Origin: Streptomyces sp. TRM49041
GTDB lineage: Bacteria; Actinomycetota; Actinomycetes; Streptomycetales; Streptomycetaceae
DNA length: 64,000 nucleotides
NCBI RefSeq assembly: GCF_008271805.1
Contig: NZ_VSRY01000152.1
Coordinates: 310,001-374,000 of the forward strand
Direction of reading: 5' to 3'
Position 1 is the first letter of the stretch, and each line of letters opens with the position of its first letter. This document shows, one piece after another, positions 6,967 through 15,044 of the stretch. A model generated the notes under the pieces. The model was not told the DNA's origin, ran no database searches, and was given only the letters and a program-made list of their open reading frames with translations. The position numbers and the translations under genes are program-made.

Positions 6967-7902
6967 TCACAGGGTCCAGAACGGGCCCGACACCGAGCGG
7001 TGCAGGAGCTGTACGGAGCGGTGGTCGGGGGTCCTCACGCGGACCATGAAGCGCAGGTGGCGGTTGGACCTGACGTCCGCCGCGCAGGTGAACTGGTGGC
7101 CGCCGGCCCCGTACGCCCTGACCGGCAGGTGGAGTGAACGGTCGCCGCCGTTCCTGTCCGTCGTGTAGAAGCAGCCCTCGACGACCGTGTCCGCGTGGGT
7201 GTCGTCGGCGAGCAGCAGATGGACGACCGTGTGGTGGCGGACCGGGCCGACGAGCAGGACCGCGGTACGGAACGACAGCCCCACCCAGTGGCCGGACCTG
7301 AGCTTCATGTCGGTCGCGCTCGACTCGTGCAGGATCTTCGGCACCGGGTCCTCCTCGGGTGGTGTGGGGGCCGACTGGCCCTTGGCGCGGTTCACGATCC
7401 CGGGGAAGACGACCTTGCGGAACTGCGCCACGCGCGCGTCCCCCGGGCAGGACGTGCCCGACGACGACCAGGCCGAGTGCAGCCGGTGATAGCCGTAGCC
7501 GGGGTCGGACGCGGTGCGGCAGATCCGCAGCGGGACACCGTGCCGCTGGTGCAGCCACACCCCCACCCGGATCAGCTTCTCGACCTGCTTGTCCGTCCAC
7601 GGGTCGGTGTGCTTCAGGTTCGAGGCCGTCTCGATGGACACCGCGCCCGTGCCGTCCGGGCGCCGGTTCGCTCCGTAGTTGGCGTCGGCGCGCGTCTCCG
7701 TGCCGATGTACTGGGCCAGGTCGCCCTCGTAACCCAGACCGAAGTGCGACTCGAGGGGGCTGGTCTTCCAGTACTCGTAGAGCCGCTGCGCGTCCCATGG
7801 TGCGGCAAGGCTGTGCAGGATGAACTGCGTAGGCCTGATGGCGGGTTGCTGATCACTCTCGGGCTGGAGCTCCAGTTTTTTCGCGAACGGGCACCAAGCC
7901 AT
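6967..7902 (-). CDS. N-acetylmuramoyl-L-alanine amidase / peptidoglycan recognition-type (Amidase_2) protein
   Basis: The 311-residue protein starts at ATG 7902 behind an AGGAGG site. Residues 25 to about 190 have the Amidase_2/PGRP layout: a first zinc histidine in FILHSLAAPW, the cell-wall groove region (GTGAVSIETAS), a second histidine in GYGYHRLHSAW and a cysteine in SCPGDARV. The enzyme class cleaves the bond between muramic acid and the stem peptide. No signal peptide is visible, so export would be non-classical or phage-type through a holin. The C-terminal 110 residues form an unrecognised domain with many histidines and arginines. A broken paralogue lies 430 bases upstream. Confidence 0.8.
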   Translation of the reverse strand: MAWCPFAKKLELQPESDQQPAIRPTQFILHSLAAPWDAQRLYEYWKTSPLESHFGLGYEGDLAQYIGTETRADANYGANRRPDGTGAVSIETASNLKHTDPWTDKQVEKLIRVGVWLHQRHGVPLRICRTASDPGYGYHRLHSAWSSSGTSCPGDARVAQFRKVVFPGIVNRAKGQSAPTPPEEDPVPKILHESSATDMKLRSGHWVGLSFRTAVLLVGPVRHHTVVHLLLADDTHADTVVEGCFYTTDRNGGDRSLHLPVRAYGAGGHQFTCAADVRSNRHLRFMVRVRTPDHRSVQLLHRSVSGPFWTL

Positions 7903-7953
7903 CAGGGTGCCTCCTTCTGATTCGGGAGACGTCTCCTCGGGGGAAACATCGGC

Positions 7954-8565
7954 ATGGACGAGCTCACCTGCACTGTCGAGGGCTGCGGCCGCCCCGTACG
8001 CGTGCGCTCCCGGGGGTGGTGCGCCATGCACTACCGGCGGTGGCAGCGCCACGGAAACACCGGCCCTGGGACCGCCCATCGTGTGCGCGGCAGCACGGCA
8101 ATGGAGAGCCGACGGTGCGAGTTCCCCGGCCGCACGCGGAAGTACGTCAGCAAGGGGCTGCGCGCGAGCCACAATTGGCGGCGCGACGCAGGACGCGAAT
8201 TGACTGCGCTGCCGGACCGGCGGCACGCCAAGCCTCATGACCGGAACCCGCAGGGCGAGAAGCAGTGCCGCACCTGCCTCCTCTGGCTCCATCCGGACAT
8301 CCGTGACAGCCCGGAACTCCTGCGCGCCGCAGTACATCCGGCGCGCGGTCCACGGGGCGGCGATGCCGTGCAGGATGAACCGCGTCGGCCGGTCACCGGC
8401 CGGCCGTCCGACTCCGGCTGTAATGCCATGCGCGTAGCCCCTGAGTACCAGGCCATGCATCTCCTCCCTGGGGCGTGCGGTGGCCCTTGTGCCAGGGCGG
8501 GTTCCAAGAAAGGGGGATCTGTTAGTGAGTTGCCCGGGACCGGCGATCGTCACGCGGGACGGTGA
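7954..8565 (+). pseudogene. Remnant of a phage-type zinc-finger (HNH-associated) gene
   Basis: The frame from ATG 7954 encodes CTVEGCGRPVRVRSRGWCAMHYRRW, a Cys4/His arrangement typical of the N-terminus of actinophage HNH-type proteins, and later QCRTCLLWLHPD. After about 8310 the frame runs antisense through the amidase pseudogene fragment, so the original C-terminus is lost even though the frame stays open to 8565. I treat it as a truncated remnant. No HNH nuclease motif is present in what remains. Confidence 0.5.
8329..8456 (-). pseudogene. Frameshifted, truncated N-terminal fragment of an Amidase_2 paralogue
   Basis: From ATG 8456, behind GGGAGGAG, the leftward frame reads MAWYSGATRMALQPESDGRP, clearly related to the start of the intact amidase at 7902 (MAWCPFAKKLELQPESDQQP). 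The homology then continues in another frame as RPTRFILHGIAAPWTARRMY, against RPTQFILHSLAAPWDAQRLY in the intact gene. The copy stops near 8329, where the zinc-finger remnant begins. One frameshift near 8395 plus the 3' deletion make it nonfunctional. Confidence 0.75.
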
Positions 8566-8790
8566 ACAGTTGCCAACCAGTCATGGCCCGGGGCTGTGCC
8601 GAGCGGCGCTCCGACGGTGCGTTCAGCGGTGACCGGCCCGGGACGCGCGCGTCGTCGCCGGCCCCACGCGGCCGGCTCGTGGGCGTGGCCGTACTCCTGC
8701 TTCGCCTCCAACCCGCTCGTACGACCCGCGCGTACGGAACGGCCTGCCACCGTCGCCGATCCGCGGCGTGCCACGCCGGTGCCGCGCGGC

Positions 8791-9225
8791 ATGGGGGCGG
8801 GACGGGCGGACCGTCACCGTCGAGCCCACGTGGCACGCACCGCACACCACCTCACGCACGTACGTGCACACCGCGACCTGTGGACCGACGCCCCGCCGCG
8901 AGCCCCGTGGCACTCGGTGGTGCTCCACGGCCTCCGGTACAGCGCCGCGACCCTCGCCGACGCCGCGCGTGCCGGGCGCCGCCCCCGCCCGCAGCGCGTA
9001 CGCCCGCAGGTCACCGTCCGCCGCTTCGCCCGCTACCGCTGGGACCGCTCCGTCTCCCGCTGGGCGGCCGAAGGAGAACGCCGCGCCCGCCAGGACCTGC
9101 GCGGTCGGCTCCGCGCACTCGAACTTCTCGTCGACGACGGCACCGGCCACCTCGACTTGTCCCCCACGGAGGACGTCGACGTGCCCCCGACCCGCCACCG
9201 CCACACCGCCCGGTGGCTGGCCTGA
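8791..9225 (+). CDS. Hypothetical arginine-rich protein
   Basis: A 144-residue frame with strong GC third-position bias begins at ATG 8791; GTG 8829 is an alternative start. It is basic, with a helical central region (FARYRWDRSVSRWAAEGERRARQDLRGRLRALELL) and an acidic C-terminal patch. It has no signal peptide and no family I recognise. The segment HGLRYSAATLA superficially resembles a tyrosine-recombinase motif, but the rest of that domain is absent. It stands alone between the amidase remnant and the 9.5-kb genes, so its reality is only moderately supported. Confidence 0.45.
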   Translation: MGAGRADRHRRAHVARTAHHLTHVRAHRDLWTDAPPRAPWHSVVLHGLRYSAATLADAARAGRRPRPQRVRPQVTVRRFARYRWDRSVSRWAAEGERRARQDLRGRLRALELLVDDGTGHLDLSPTEDVDVPPTRHRHTARWLA

Positions 9226-9525
9226 CCCACCGGTCTCCTGGGACTGACATAACCGCGGTCCTTCGCCTGGGACGTGGCGTCGGCGGGGTCCGTGCCGTGC
9301 GAGCTGGTGAGGAGACGCCGCGTGACGGCGGAGCGGACACCCGCCTGCGCCGCGCCCAGCCCGGCCCAGCCGTGCCGGGGCCGGGCCGTGCCGCGCCCCG
9401 CCCAAGGGCTCCCCCGGCCGCTCCGGAGCGCTTCCGGTCGGCTGTCGTGCGCCTTCCGGCTCCCCGGTTTCGGGCGTCAGGCTGTTGCCGAGCGGCGCGG
9501 GGGTGAGCGGGAGAGGCGGTGCGGG
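9226..9525. other. Intergenic stretch without a convincing gene
   Basis: These 300 bases are very GC-rich with short repeats around 9357-9420 (CCGGCCCAGCCGTGCC-like runs). I see no RNA structure or gene that I can support. Confidence 0.4.
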
Positions 9526-9714
9526 ATGGCTCGCACGCAGGGTATGTGTGGGGCGGTTACCGAGCAGGGGTCGCGGTGTCGGCGGCTGGCCATGGTGGGG
9601 GCCGCCCGGTGTCATCTGCACCGGGCGGACTGGGCCACCTACGCGACCGACCGGGTGAGGAAGGGGGCGGGGGCGGAGAGCGGTGCCGATGCGGGGTGGA
9701 CCGGGCGGATCTAG
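9526..9714 (+). CDS. Small conserved-looking cysteine protein, 62 residues
   Basis: The 62-residue protein starts at ATG 9526 and opens with ARTQGMCGAVTEQGSRCRRLA, followed by ARCHLHRADW. The pattern C-x8-C-x10-C-x-H suggests a small zinc finger; I recall similar short proteins with a C-x-H-L-H signature in Streptomyces, but no named family. It lies 64 bases upstream of the bL37 gene on the same strand. Function is unknown, and a nucleic-acid-binding role is inferred from the possible zinc motif. Confidence 0.55.
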   Translation: MARTQGMCGAVTEQGSRCRRLAMVGAARCHLHRADWATYATDRVRKGAGAESGADAGWTGRI

Positions 9715-9778
9715 ACTGGCCCATGGCCGGAATGCACCAGAACATCCCGGGGTCGACCGGAGATCGGAGTTGCGTGCC

Positions 9779-9853
9779 ATGTCCAAGCGAGGTAACAAGC
9801 GCCGCGCCCGCAAGGGTAAGAAGGCCAACCACGGCAAGCGGCCCAACGCCTGA
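9779..9853 (+). CDS. 50S ribosomal protein bL37
   Basis: The 24-codon gene at 9779-9853 encodes a highly basic peptide that starts MSKRGNKRRARKGKK and ends NHGKRPNA. This matches the actinobacterial large-subunit protein bL37, a tiny peptide first seen in mycobacterial 70S structures, which sits in the 23S rRNA core near the peptidyl-transferase region. An upstream CGGAG supports the start. The length is exactly that of the family. It is easily missed because of its size. It is followed after 18 bases by the converging flavoprotein gene. Confidence 0.85.
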   Translation: MSKRGNKRRARKGKKANHGKRPNA

Positions 9854-9871
9854 GGGCGGCGGGCGCGCCCG

Positions 9872-10414
9872 TCAGCCGGAGCGGCGTACGGCGGAATCCA
9901 CCGCGTCCAGGGCCAGACCCCACGGGTACCGGTCCGGCCAGTCCTGGCCGGGCCGGTCCGGTGTGTAGCCGCCCTCGCCGTACAGCACCGTCACCCCTGT
10001 CTCCCGTAGCGTCGCCACCGACCGGTCGAACTGCGGATGGCGGACGTACGCGGCGTTCGCGCACGGCATCGTGACGATGGGGGTCCCCTTGCCGATGGCC
10101 TCCGCCGCCACGCCCACCACGAACTTGCCGGTCAGGCCCAGCGCCCACTGGTTGATCGTGTTGAAGGTCGCCGGTGCGAAGAGGATCGCGTCGGCCGGTG
10201 GCCAGACGTCGGGTTCACCGGGGCGTTTGTACTGGCCGCGGACCGGGTGGCCGGTGAGGGCGGCCAGGCCGTCCAGGCTTGCCTCCAGCCAGCGGGCGGC
10301 CGGCGGGGTCAGGCCGAGGCAGACGTCCCAGCCGCGCGCCTGGGCGTCCTCGACCACGCTCGCCACGTCGAACACCGGGGGAGCGGCCGAGCAGAACAGG
10401 TACAGCGTCCTCAT
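9872..10414 (-). CDS. Flavoprotein (phosphopantothenoylcysteine decarboxylase / UbiX-like fold)
   Basis: The 180-residue protein has the homo-oligomeric FMN-containing flavoprotein fold: an N-terminal strand RTLYLFCSAAPPVFD, a central ADAILFAPATFNTINQWALG and GTPIVTMPCANAAY, the hallmark PxMN-type substrate region. Members decarboxylate phosphopantothenoylcysteine or peptidyl cysteine, or act as prenyl-flavin synthases. This stand-alone copy lacks the CoaC/CoaB fusion, so the substrate is open. I take ATG 10414 as the start; ATGs at 10426 and 10435 are also in frame, and no ribosome site is clear. It is divergent from the DUF2277 gene, with GATC-rich inverted repeats between them. Confidence 0.75.
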   Translation of the reverse strand: MRTLYLFCSAAPPVFDVASVVEDAQARGWDVCLGLTPPAARWLEASLDGLAALTGHPVRGQYKRPGEPDVWPPADAILFAPATFNTINQWALGLTGKFVVGVAAEAIGKGTPIVTMPCANAAYVRHPQFDRSVATLRETGVTVLYGEGGYTPDRPGQDWPDRYPWGLALDAVDSAVRRSG

Positions 10415-10514
10415 GTTGTTGATCATGGAGATCATCTGATCACATGCCGGACGGTGCATCCTGGGCGGTGAGGAACCGCTCGGCCGCCCCGAGACCCGAG
10501 ACGCGAGGAACGGT

Positions 10515-10757
10515 ATGTGCCGCAGTATCAAGACCCTCCGCCCGCCCGCGCTGCCCGAGGAGGCCACCGAGGACGACATCCACGCCGCCGCCCTCCAGTA
10601 CGTACGCAAGGTCTCCGGCTTCCGCGCGCCGGCCGCGCACAACCGGGAGGTGTTCGAGCGTGCCGTGGCGGAGGTCGCCGAGGCGATCCGGCAGCTCCTC
10701 GAGGGGCCGGAGGTGCGAGGGATCAGGAAGCCGGTGCCGGGGTCGGGCGGCGCATGA
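10515..10757 (+). CDS. DUF2277 family protein
   Basis: The 80-residue protein begins MCRSIKTLRPP and contains ALQYVRKVSGFRAPAAHN, the diagnostic core of the DUF2277 family. It has no signal peptide and should be a small helical cytoplasmic protein. The family function is unknown. It starts at ATG 10515 behind GAGGAA. Its last 35 bases overlap, on the opposite strand, the 3' end of the DedA gene. Confidence 0.85.
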   Translation: MCRSIKTLRPPALPEEATEDDIHAAALQYVRKVSGFRAPAAHNREVFERAVAEVAEAIRQLLEGPEVRGIRKPVPGSGGA

Positions 10758-11334
10758 CGTACGCCGCGAGGCTCCCGGCCAGGAACAGTGCCAGCACCGA
10801 CACCGCCGCGCTGAACCACGTCGCGCCCAGCCACTGGCCCCCGAAGTAGCCCAGGCCCACGCTGTACGAGGCCCAGGCCACCCCCGCCAGGACCGACCAC
10901 GGGACGAACTCCCGGGCCCTGCGCCGTGCCGCCCCGGCGCCCAGCGACACCACGGACCGCCCCGCCGGGGCGAACCGGGCGATGATCACGAGCGCGCCGC
11001 CCCCGCGGCCCAGGGCCGTGCCGAGACGTTCCTGCGCGGTGGTCAGGCGGCGCGAGCGGGCGATGGCCCGGTCCAGGCGGGCGCCGCCGCGCCAGGCCAG
11101 GCGGTACGCGACCAGATCGCCGAGCACCGAGGCGGAGGCCGCACACAGGGCCAGCGTGACGAGCGAGACGCTGCCCGGCGTGGCCGTCGCCGTCGCCGCG
11201 GTCACCGCCGTGGCGGCCGTGATCACCAGGACGCCGCTGGGCAGGACCGGGACGAACACATCCAGCACCACCGAGACGGCCACCGCGGCATAGATCCAGG
11301 GGCTCCCGGCCAGCCACCCCACGCTCTCCAGCAC
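10723..11334 (-). CDS. DedA/VTT family membrane protein
   Basis: The 203-residue protein has about five hydrophobic segments and the VTT (DedA) signature region, with a central RFAPAGRSVVSLGAGAARRR containing the family arginine. DedA proteins sit in the cytoplasmic membrane; several are lipid flippases, for example for undecaprenyl phosphate or phosphatidylethanolamine. The start is GTG 11334 behind GGGGAG. The C-terminus is proline-rich. It has no obvious operon partner and converges with DUF2277. Confidence 0.8.
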   Translation of the reverse strand: MLESVGWLAGSPWIYAAVAVSVVLDVFVPVLPSGVLVITAATAVTAATATATPGSVSLVTLALCAASASVLGDLVAYRLAWRGGARLDRAIARSRRLTTAQERLGTALGRGGGALVIIARFAPAGRSVVSLGAGAARRRAREFVPWSVLAGVAWASYSVGLGYFGGQWLGATWFSAAVSVLALFLAGSLAAYVMRRPTPAPAS

Positions 11335-11454
11335 CTTGACTCCCCGTTTCGCCCCTGAGAACGCGGAACAGCGTACGCCTCACGCGCCTTCGGGGAACAC
11401 GGAGGGCACGAGGCCGGTCGCCTCGTGCCCTCCCGTGCGGGGTGTGCGGACCGA

Positions 11455-11907
11455 TTACGCCGCCACTGTCGTGCGGCTCCGGGCGGTCTCCGGCTCACGC
11501 GACTTGAACAGGCCGTCCAGCGCCAGTGCGCCCGGGCCGGTGAAGATCAGCAACAGCATCGCCCAGCTGAACAGGGCCGCCGCCTCGCCGCCGTTCTGTA
11601 TCGGGAAGAGACCCTCCGGCTGGTGCATCTTGAAGTACGCGTACGCCATGGCGCCGGACGAGACGAACGCGGCGGTGCGGGTGCCCAGGCCGACCAGGAC
11701 GAGCGCCCCGCCGACGAGCTCGATCACGGCCGCGTACCAGAACGGCCAGGTGCCCGACGGGACCGTGGCCCCGCTGCCGTCGGCACCGCCGAGCACTCCG
11801 AACAGCTTCGCGGCGCCGTGGCTGAGGAACAGCAGGCCGACGACGACACGGAACAGGCCCAGCGCGTAGGGCTGGGACTGCTGGAGGCGACTGGTGATTC
11901 CGGACAT
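11455..11907 (-). CDS. DoxX family membrane protein
   Basis: The 150-residue protein has four predicted membrane helices and the DoxX pattern: LFRVVVGLLFLSHGAAKLFG near the N-terminus, WPFWYAAVIELVGGALVLVG in the middle and TAAFVSSGAMAYAYF toward the third helix. DoxX-like proteins are small membrane proteins linked to quinone or thiosulfate redox chemistry and oxidative-stress complexes. I use ATG 11907, which has GGAG upstream; an in-frame start at 11961 would add an uncharacteristic 18 residues. It is monocistronic. Confidence 0.8.
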   Translation of the reverse strand: MSGITSRLQQSQPYALGLFRVVVGLLFLSHGAAKLFGVLGGADGSGATVPSGTWPFWYAAVIELVGGALVLVGLGTRTAAFVSSGAMAYAYFKMHQPEGLFPIQNGGEAAALFSWAMLLLIFTGPGALALDGLFKSREPETARSRTTVAA

Positions 11908-12340
11908 GTGGGGGCTCTCCTTCGGCTGGGGACGGAACCGATGAGGCTCCACGTTAGGCATGCCTTCTAGATGCTTGCAAGTTCAACATTCGGCCGTTCG
12001 AGGGAAAACGGAGGGTGTCGCCGCCCCTCTTGAACCCGCCGTCCACCCCCGGGCGGGGTGCGGGCAGGCGTGACTCAGTGGAACCTCTGGGTCGGCACAC
12101 GGAAAGCGAACAACCCTGATTGAGAGGTAACTTGACGGGCCGTCAGATGGCAAGGGGCGGGGCATGGCGTCCAGGCCCCGGTGTCGACAGGAAGTCGGCC
12201 ATGGTGCCTGGGCCTCGGCTCCACGACGCAGCGGCGCCTCGTAGGAGACCGTCTCCACCCTTAGGCCACGAGTGGCCGGATCTCGCTCTGGAAGTCCGGT
12301 GGATGGCCGAACCTCTGGCCGAAGCCCTGGGAGAAGAACC
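11908..12340. other. Intergenic region with a TGACGG/CCGTCA palindrome
   Basis: The 433 bases between DoxX and the PhoD-like gene carry no gene that I can support. They contain the perfect 13-base palindrome TGACGGGCCGTCA at 12133-12145, also found in front of the P450 gene (23690) and, with mismatch, the LLM gene (40087). They also contain a GGAGACCGTCTCC palindrome near 12246. Confidence 0.5.
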
Positions 12341-14092
12341 CTATATTTCGTTCACAAGGCCGCAGTCGGTCCGCTCAAGGGGCGGTTCATCGGTCCACGT
12401 CCGCTCATGTGCGGTCACCAGCACGCCACCCCTCCGTGCCTGTTCGAGGCGCAGGCGCGCCGAGCGCCCGTGCAGGGTCAGCGTCATCAGCTGGTTGCCG
12501 AACCACGGCCCGCCCGTCCTGGCCCACCCGCTCTCCGGCGCCTCCACGCGCGCGTGCCGGGCCAGTGCGCGGCCCAGCCACCGGCCCGCGCGGCTCCAGC
12601 CGAACCGGAAGCCGAGCCTCAGGGCGTACGGGATGCGCTGGTGCACGGGGGAGCAGGTCAGTTGGAGGACCCGCCCGGCGCGCCCGGCGCGGCCTCCCCA
12701 TCGGTCCCGGGCCACGTCCGGTTCCGCTACGTACGCGTGGTGTACGTCCCCCGACAGCACCGACACCGTCGCCGGGGCGTCCGGGCCCTCCGCCGCGTCC
12801 GTCAGCAGTCGGGTCAGCCACGCGAACGACGCCGGGAAGGCCGCCCAGTGCTCCAGGTCCGAGCCGCGCCGCAGCACCTCGCCCACCCGGGCCCAGCGGT
12901 CGCCCCGGTCGCCCCGGCACAGCGAGGCGTTCCACTGTTCGGCGTCGTGCACGAGGGGCGGCAGCAGCCAGGGCAGTGAGCTGCCGATCAGCAGGTGATC
13001 CCGGTCCGCGCGGCCGGTCAGCGCCTGTTCGCGGACCCAGAACGCGTCCTCCTCGCCGAGGATGGCGCGCTTCTGCTCGTCCAGCACACGGCCCGCCCGG
13101 GTGTCCACCATCAGCAGCCGGGTCCGCCCCAGGTCCCGCCGGTAACTCCACCGTGTCCGGGACGGGTCGGCGTCGGCCTCGGCGGCGAACCGGCGCAGTG
13201 CCTCCGTGCCGTCCGGGCCGGCGCACACGCGCGCGTACAGCGGGTCGGCGGCCAGCTCGGCGGGGGAGAGGTTGCCCAGGTGCTGGTGGACCCAGTACGA
13301 CATCAGGCCGCTGAGCAGGCGTTCGCGCCACCACGGGGTGGCGCGCATCTCGGACAGCCAGGCCGCGCTCGTGTTCCAGTCGTCGATGACGTCGTGGTCG
13401 TCGAAGATCATCAGGCTGGGCACCGTGGAGAGCAGCCAGCGGACCTCGGGGTCGAGCCACGATTCGTAGTAGAGGCGGGTGTACTCCTCGTAGTCCCCGA
13501 CCTGTGCTCCCGGAGGGTCGCTCAGGTCGCGGCGGGCTGCCAGCCAGCGCCTGGTCTCCCTGGACGTCTTGTCCGCGTACACCTGGTCGCCCAGCAGGAG
13601 CAGTACGTCGGGGCGTACGGCCCCGGGGTCGGCGGCCAGCCGGGCCGCGAGCGCGCCGAGGGCGTCGGGCCCGGCCGGTCGTCTGCCGTCCGCGCCGGTG
13701 GCGGCCCAGCGGCAGGAGCCGAAGGTGACGTGGAGCGGGGGGTGGGGCGTGCCGGGGGCCGGGGTGCCGGGTGCGGTGATGGTGCTCGGCGGGTGGGGCG
13801 AATCCGGGAGCGGCCACACGCCACGGCCGTCGAGCAGCACCTCGTACGCCGTGGCCGTGCCGGGTGTCAGGCCGGTGACCGTGACCAGCGCGTAGTGATG
13901 GCCGGCGATCTGGAACGTGCGGGCCCGGCCGCCGGACCCGTCGGCGCAGCGCACCTCGGCGGTGGCGGGCCGGTCCGCCTCGATCCAGACGGTCGCCGCC
14001 GGGGCGTACGTACCCCCGCCGGCGGCGGTCTCGGTGCCGTCCGGCCACGCCACGTACCTCAGCAGCGGCCCCAGTCGCAGTCCGGCGCCCAT
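12341..14092 (-). CDS. PhoD-like alkaline phosphatase / phosphodiesterase family protein
   Basis: The 583-residue protein has an N-terminal Fn3-like domain (TVWIEADRPATAEVRC, TGLTPGTATAYEVLL), then a metallophosphatase domain. Metal-site motifs are FGSCRW, LLLLGDQVYADK, MIFDDHDVIDDW and SVLSGDVHHAYV. It is longer than minimal PhoD and resembles the actinobacterial cytoplasmic subfamily, because no Tat or Sec signal is present. It would hydrolyse phosphate mono- or diesters; the natural substrate is unknown. The start is ATG 14092 with GAGGG upstream. A 9-bp inverted repeat (14121-14145) lies in its promoter region. Confidence 0.85.
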   Translation of the reverse strand: MGAGLRLGPLLRYVAWPDGTETAAGGGTYAPAATVWIEADRPATAEVRCADGSGGRARTFQIAGHHYALVTVTGLTPGTATAYEVLLDGRGVWPLPDSPHPPSTITAPGTPAPGTPHPPLHVTFGSCRWAATGADGRRPAGPDALGALAARLAADPGAVRPDVLLLLGDQVYADKTSRETRRWLAARRDLSDPPGAQVGDYEEYTRLYYESWLDPEVRWLLSTVPSLMIFDDHDVIDDWNTSAAWLSEMRATPWWRERLLSGLMSYWVHQHLGNLSPAELAADPLYARVCAGPDGTEALRRFAAEADADPSRTRWSYRRDLGRTRLLMVDTRAGRVLDEQKRAILGEEDAFWVREQALTGRADRDHLLIGSSLPWLLPPLVHDAEQWNASLCRGDRGDRWARVGEVLRRGSDLEHWAAFPASFAWLTRLLTDAAEGPDAPATVSVLSGDVHHAYVAEPDVARDRWGGRAGRAGRVLQLTCSPVHQRIPYALRLGFRFGWSRAGRWLGRALARHARVEAPESGWARTGGPWFGNQLMTLTLHGRSARLRLEQARRGGVLVTAHERTWTDEPPLERTDCGLVNEI

Positions 14093-14120
14093 CAGTCGGT
14101 CCCCCTCCGTCGCCCCGCTC

Positions 14121-14145
14121 GTACCGTACGAGACCCGTACGGTAC
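14121..14145. promoter_or_regulatory. Inverted repeat in the phosphatase promoter region
   Basis: GTACCGTAC and GTACGGTAC flank a 7-base spacer, 30 bases upstream of the phosphatase start. The perfect 9-bp arms and their position suggest a repressor operator. The regulator is unknown. Confidence 0.45.
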
Positions 14146-14200
14146 GGAACGCCGGAGGGGGGTGCGACGGTTCCGCGGTCGGTGGCGGTTCGGCGGTCGT

Positions 14201-14857
14201 TCAGCAGCCGTTCAGGACGGACTGCAGGGCGCTCTTCTCGGCCGAGTCGACCGACAGGTCCCAGTGGTACTTCACATGCACCCACATGCGGGCGTACGTG
14301 CAGCGGTACGCGGTGCGCGGGGGCAGCCACTCGGCCGGGTCCTTGTCGCCCTTGGACTGGTTGACGTTGTCGGTGACCGCGATGAGCTGAGGCCGGGTCA
14401 GGTCGTTGGCGAACGAGCGCCGGTCCGTCGTCGTCCAGGAGTCCGCGCCCGAGCGCCAGGCCTCGGCCAGCGGGACGACGTGGTCGATGTCGACGTCGGA
14501 CGCCGCGTACCAGGTGGCGCCGTCGAACTCGGAGTACCAGCTGCCGCTCACCGCGCGGCAGTAGCCGTCCTGGACGACGTCGGCACCGTCGCGCTCCAGC
14601 ACCACCTCGCGGGTGTTGCACTGGCCGGACTGGGTGATCCAGTGCGGGAACAGGTCCCGGCTGTAGCCGGTGGAGGAACCTTCCGCCTCGACCGTGAGCC
14701 CGCTCAGGTACGACCGGGCGGTGGCGGCGCTGACCGGGGTGGGCGGGGACGCCTGGGCCGCCGGGGCGGTGACCAGCAGGCCGGTCACCGTCAGAGCCGC
14801 GGTCGCGGCGAGTGCGGCGATACGGCGCGCCGGTCGACGCGTGTAGACACGGGACAT
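14201..14857 (-). CDS. Secreted HNH endonuclease family protein (DUF1524/GmrSD-like)
   Basis: The 218-residue protein starts at ATG 14857 after GGGAG and has a Sec signal peptide (ARRIAALAATAALTVTGLLVTAPAAQA). The mature part has the secreted actinobacterial HNH layout: SDVDIDHVVPLAEAW (metal-binding DHVVPL), SFANDL, NVNQSKGDKDPAEWLPP and CTYARMWVHVKYHW. The DHV...N...K pattern fits a beta-beta-alpha metal nuclease, so it probably degrades extracellular DNA for nutrients or competition. Four cysteines probably form disulfides. It is monocistronic. Confidence 0.85.
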   Translation of the reverse strand: MSRVYTRRPARRIAALAATAALTVTGLLVTAPAAQASPPTPVSAATARSYLSGLTVEAEGSSTGYSRDLFPHWITQSGQCNTREVVLERDGADVVQDGYCRAVSGSWYSEFDGATWYAASDVDIDHVVPLAEAWRSGADSWTTTDRRSFANDLTRPQLIAVTDNVNQSKGDKDPAEWLPPRTAYRCTYARMWVHVKYHWDLSVDSAEKSALQSVLNGC

Positions 14858-15044
14858 GCGAACTCCCTGGAGAGGTGGGGGTGGTGGCCGGACCGCCCCT
14901 GCGGGCGCCCGGCCATCGTGGTGGCGCGAAGTTGCCTGGGGATGGGCGCCAGGTAACAGAGTGACGACATGGACACGTCACATCAAGGGTTGTGTCCGTC
15001 CCTGACATCCCGGCAGGCGGCGTGCGGCGCCCTAGGGTTGGCGT

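Noticed and set aside
8791..9225. HGLRYSAATLA as a tyrosine-recombinase signature
   Set aside because: The surrounding catalytic residues and C-terminal tyrosine motif are missing, so this is chance similarity.
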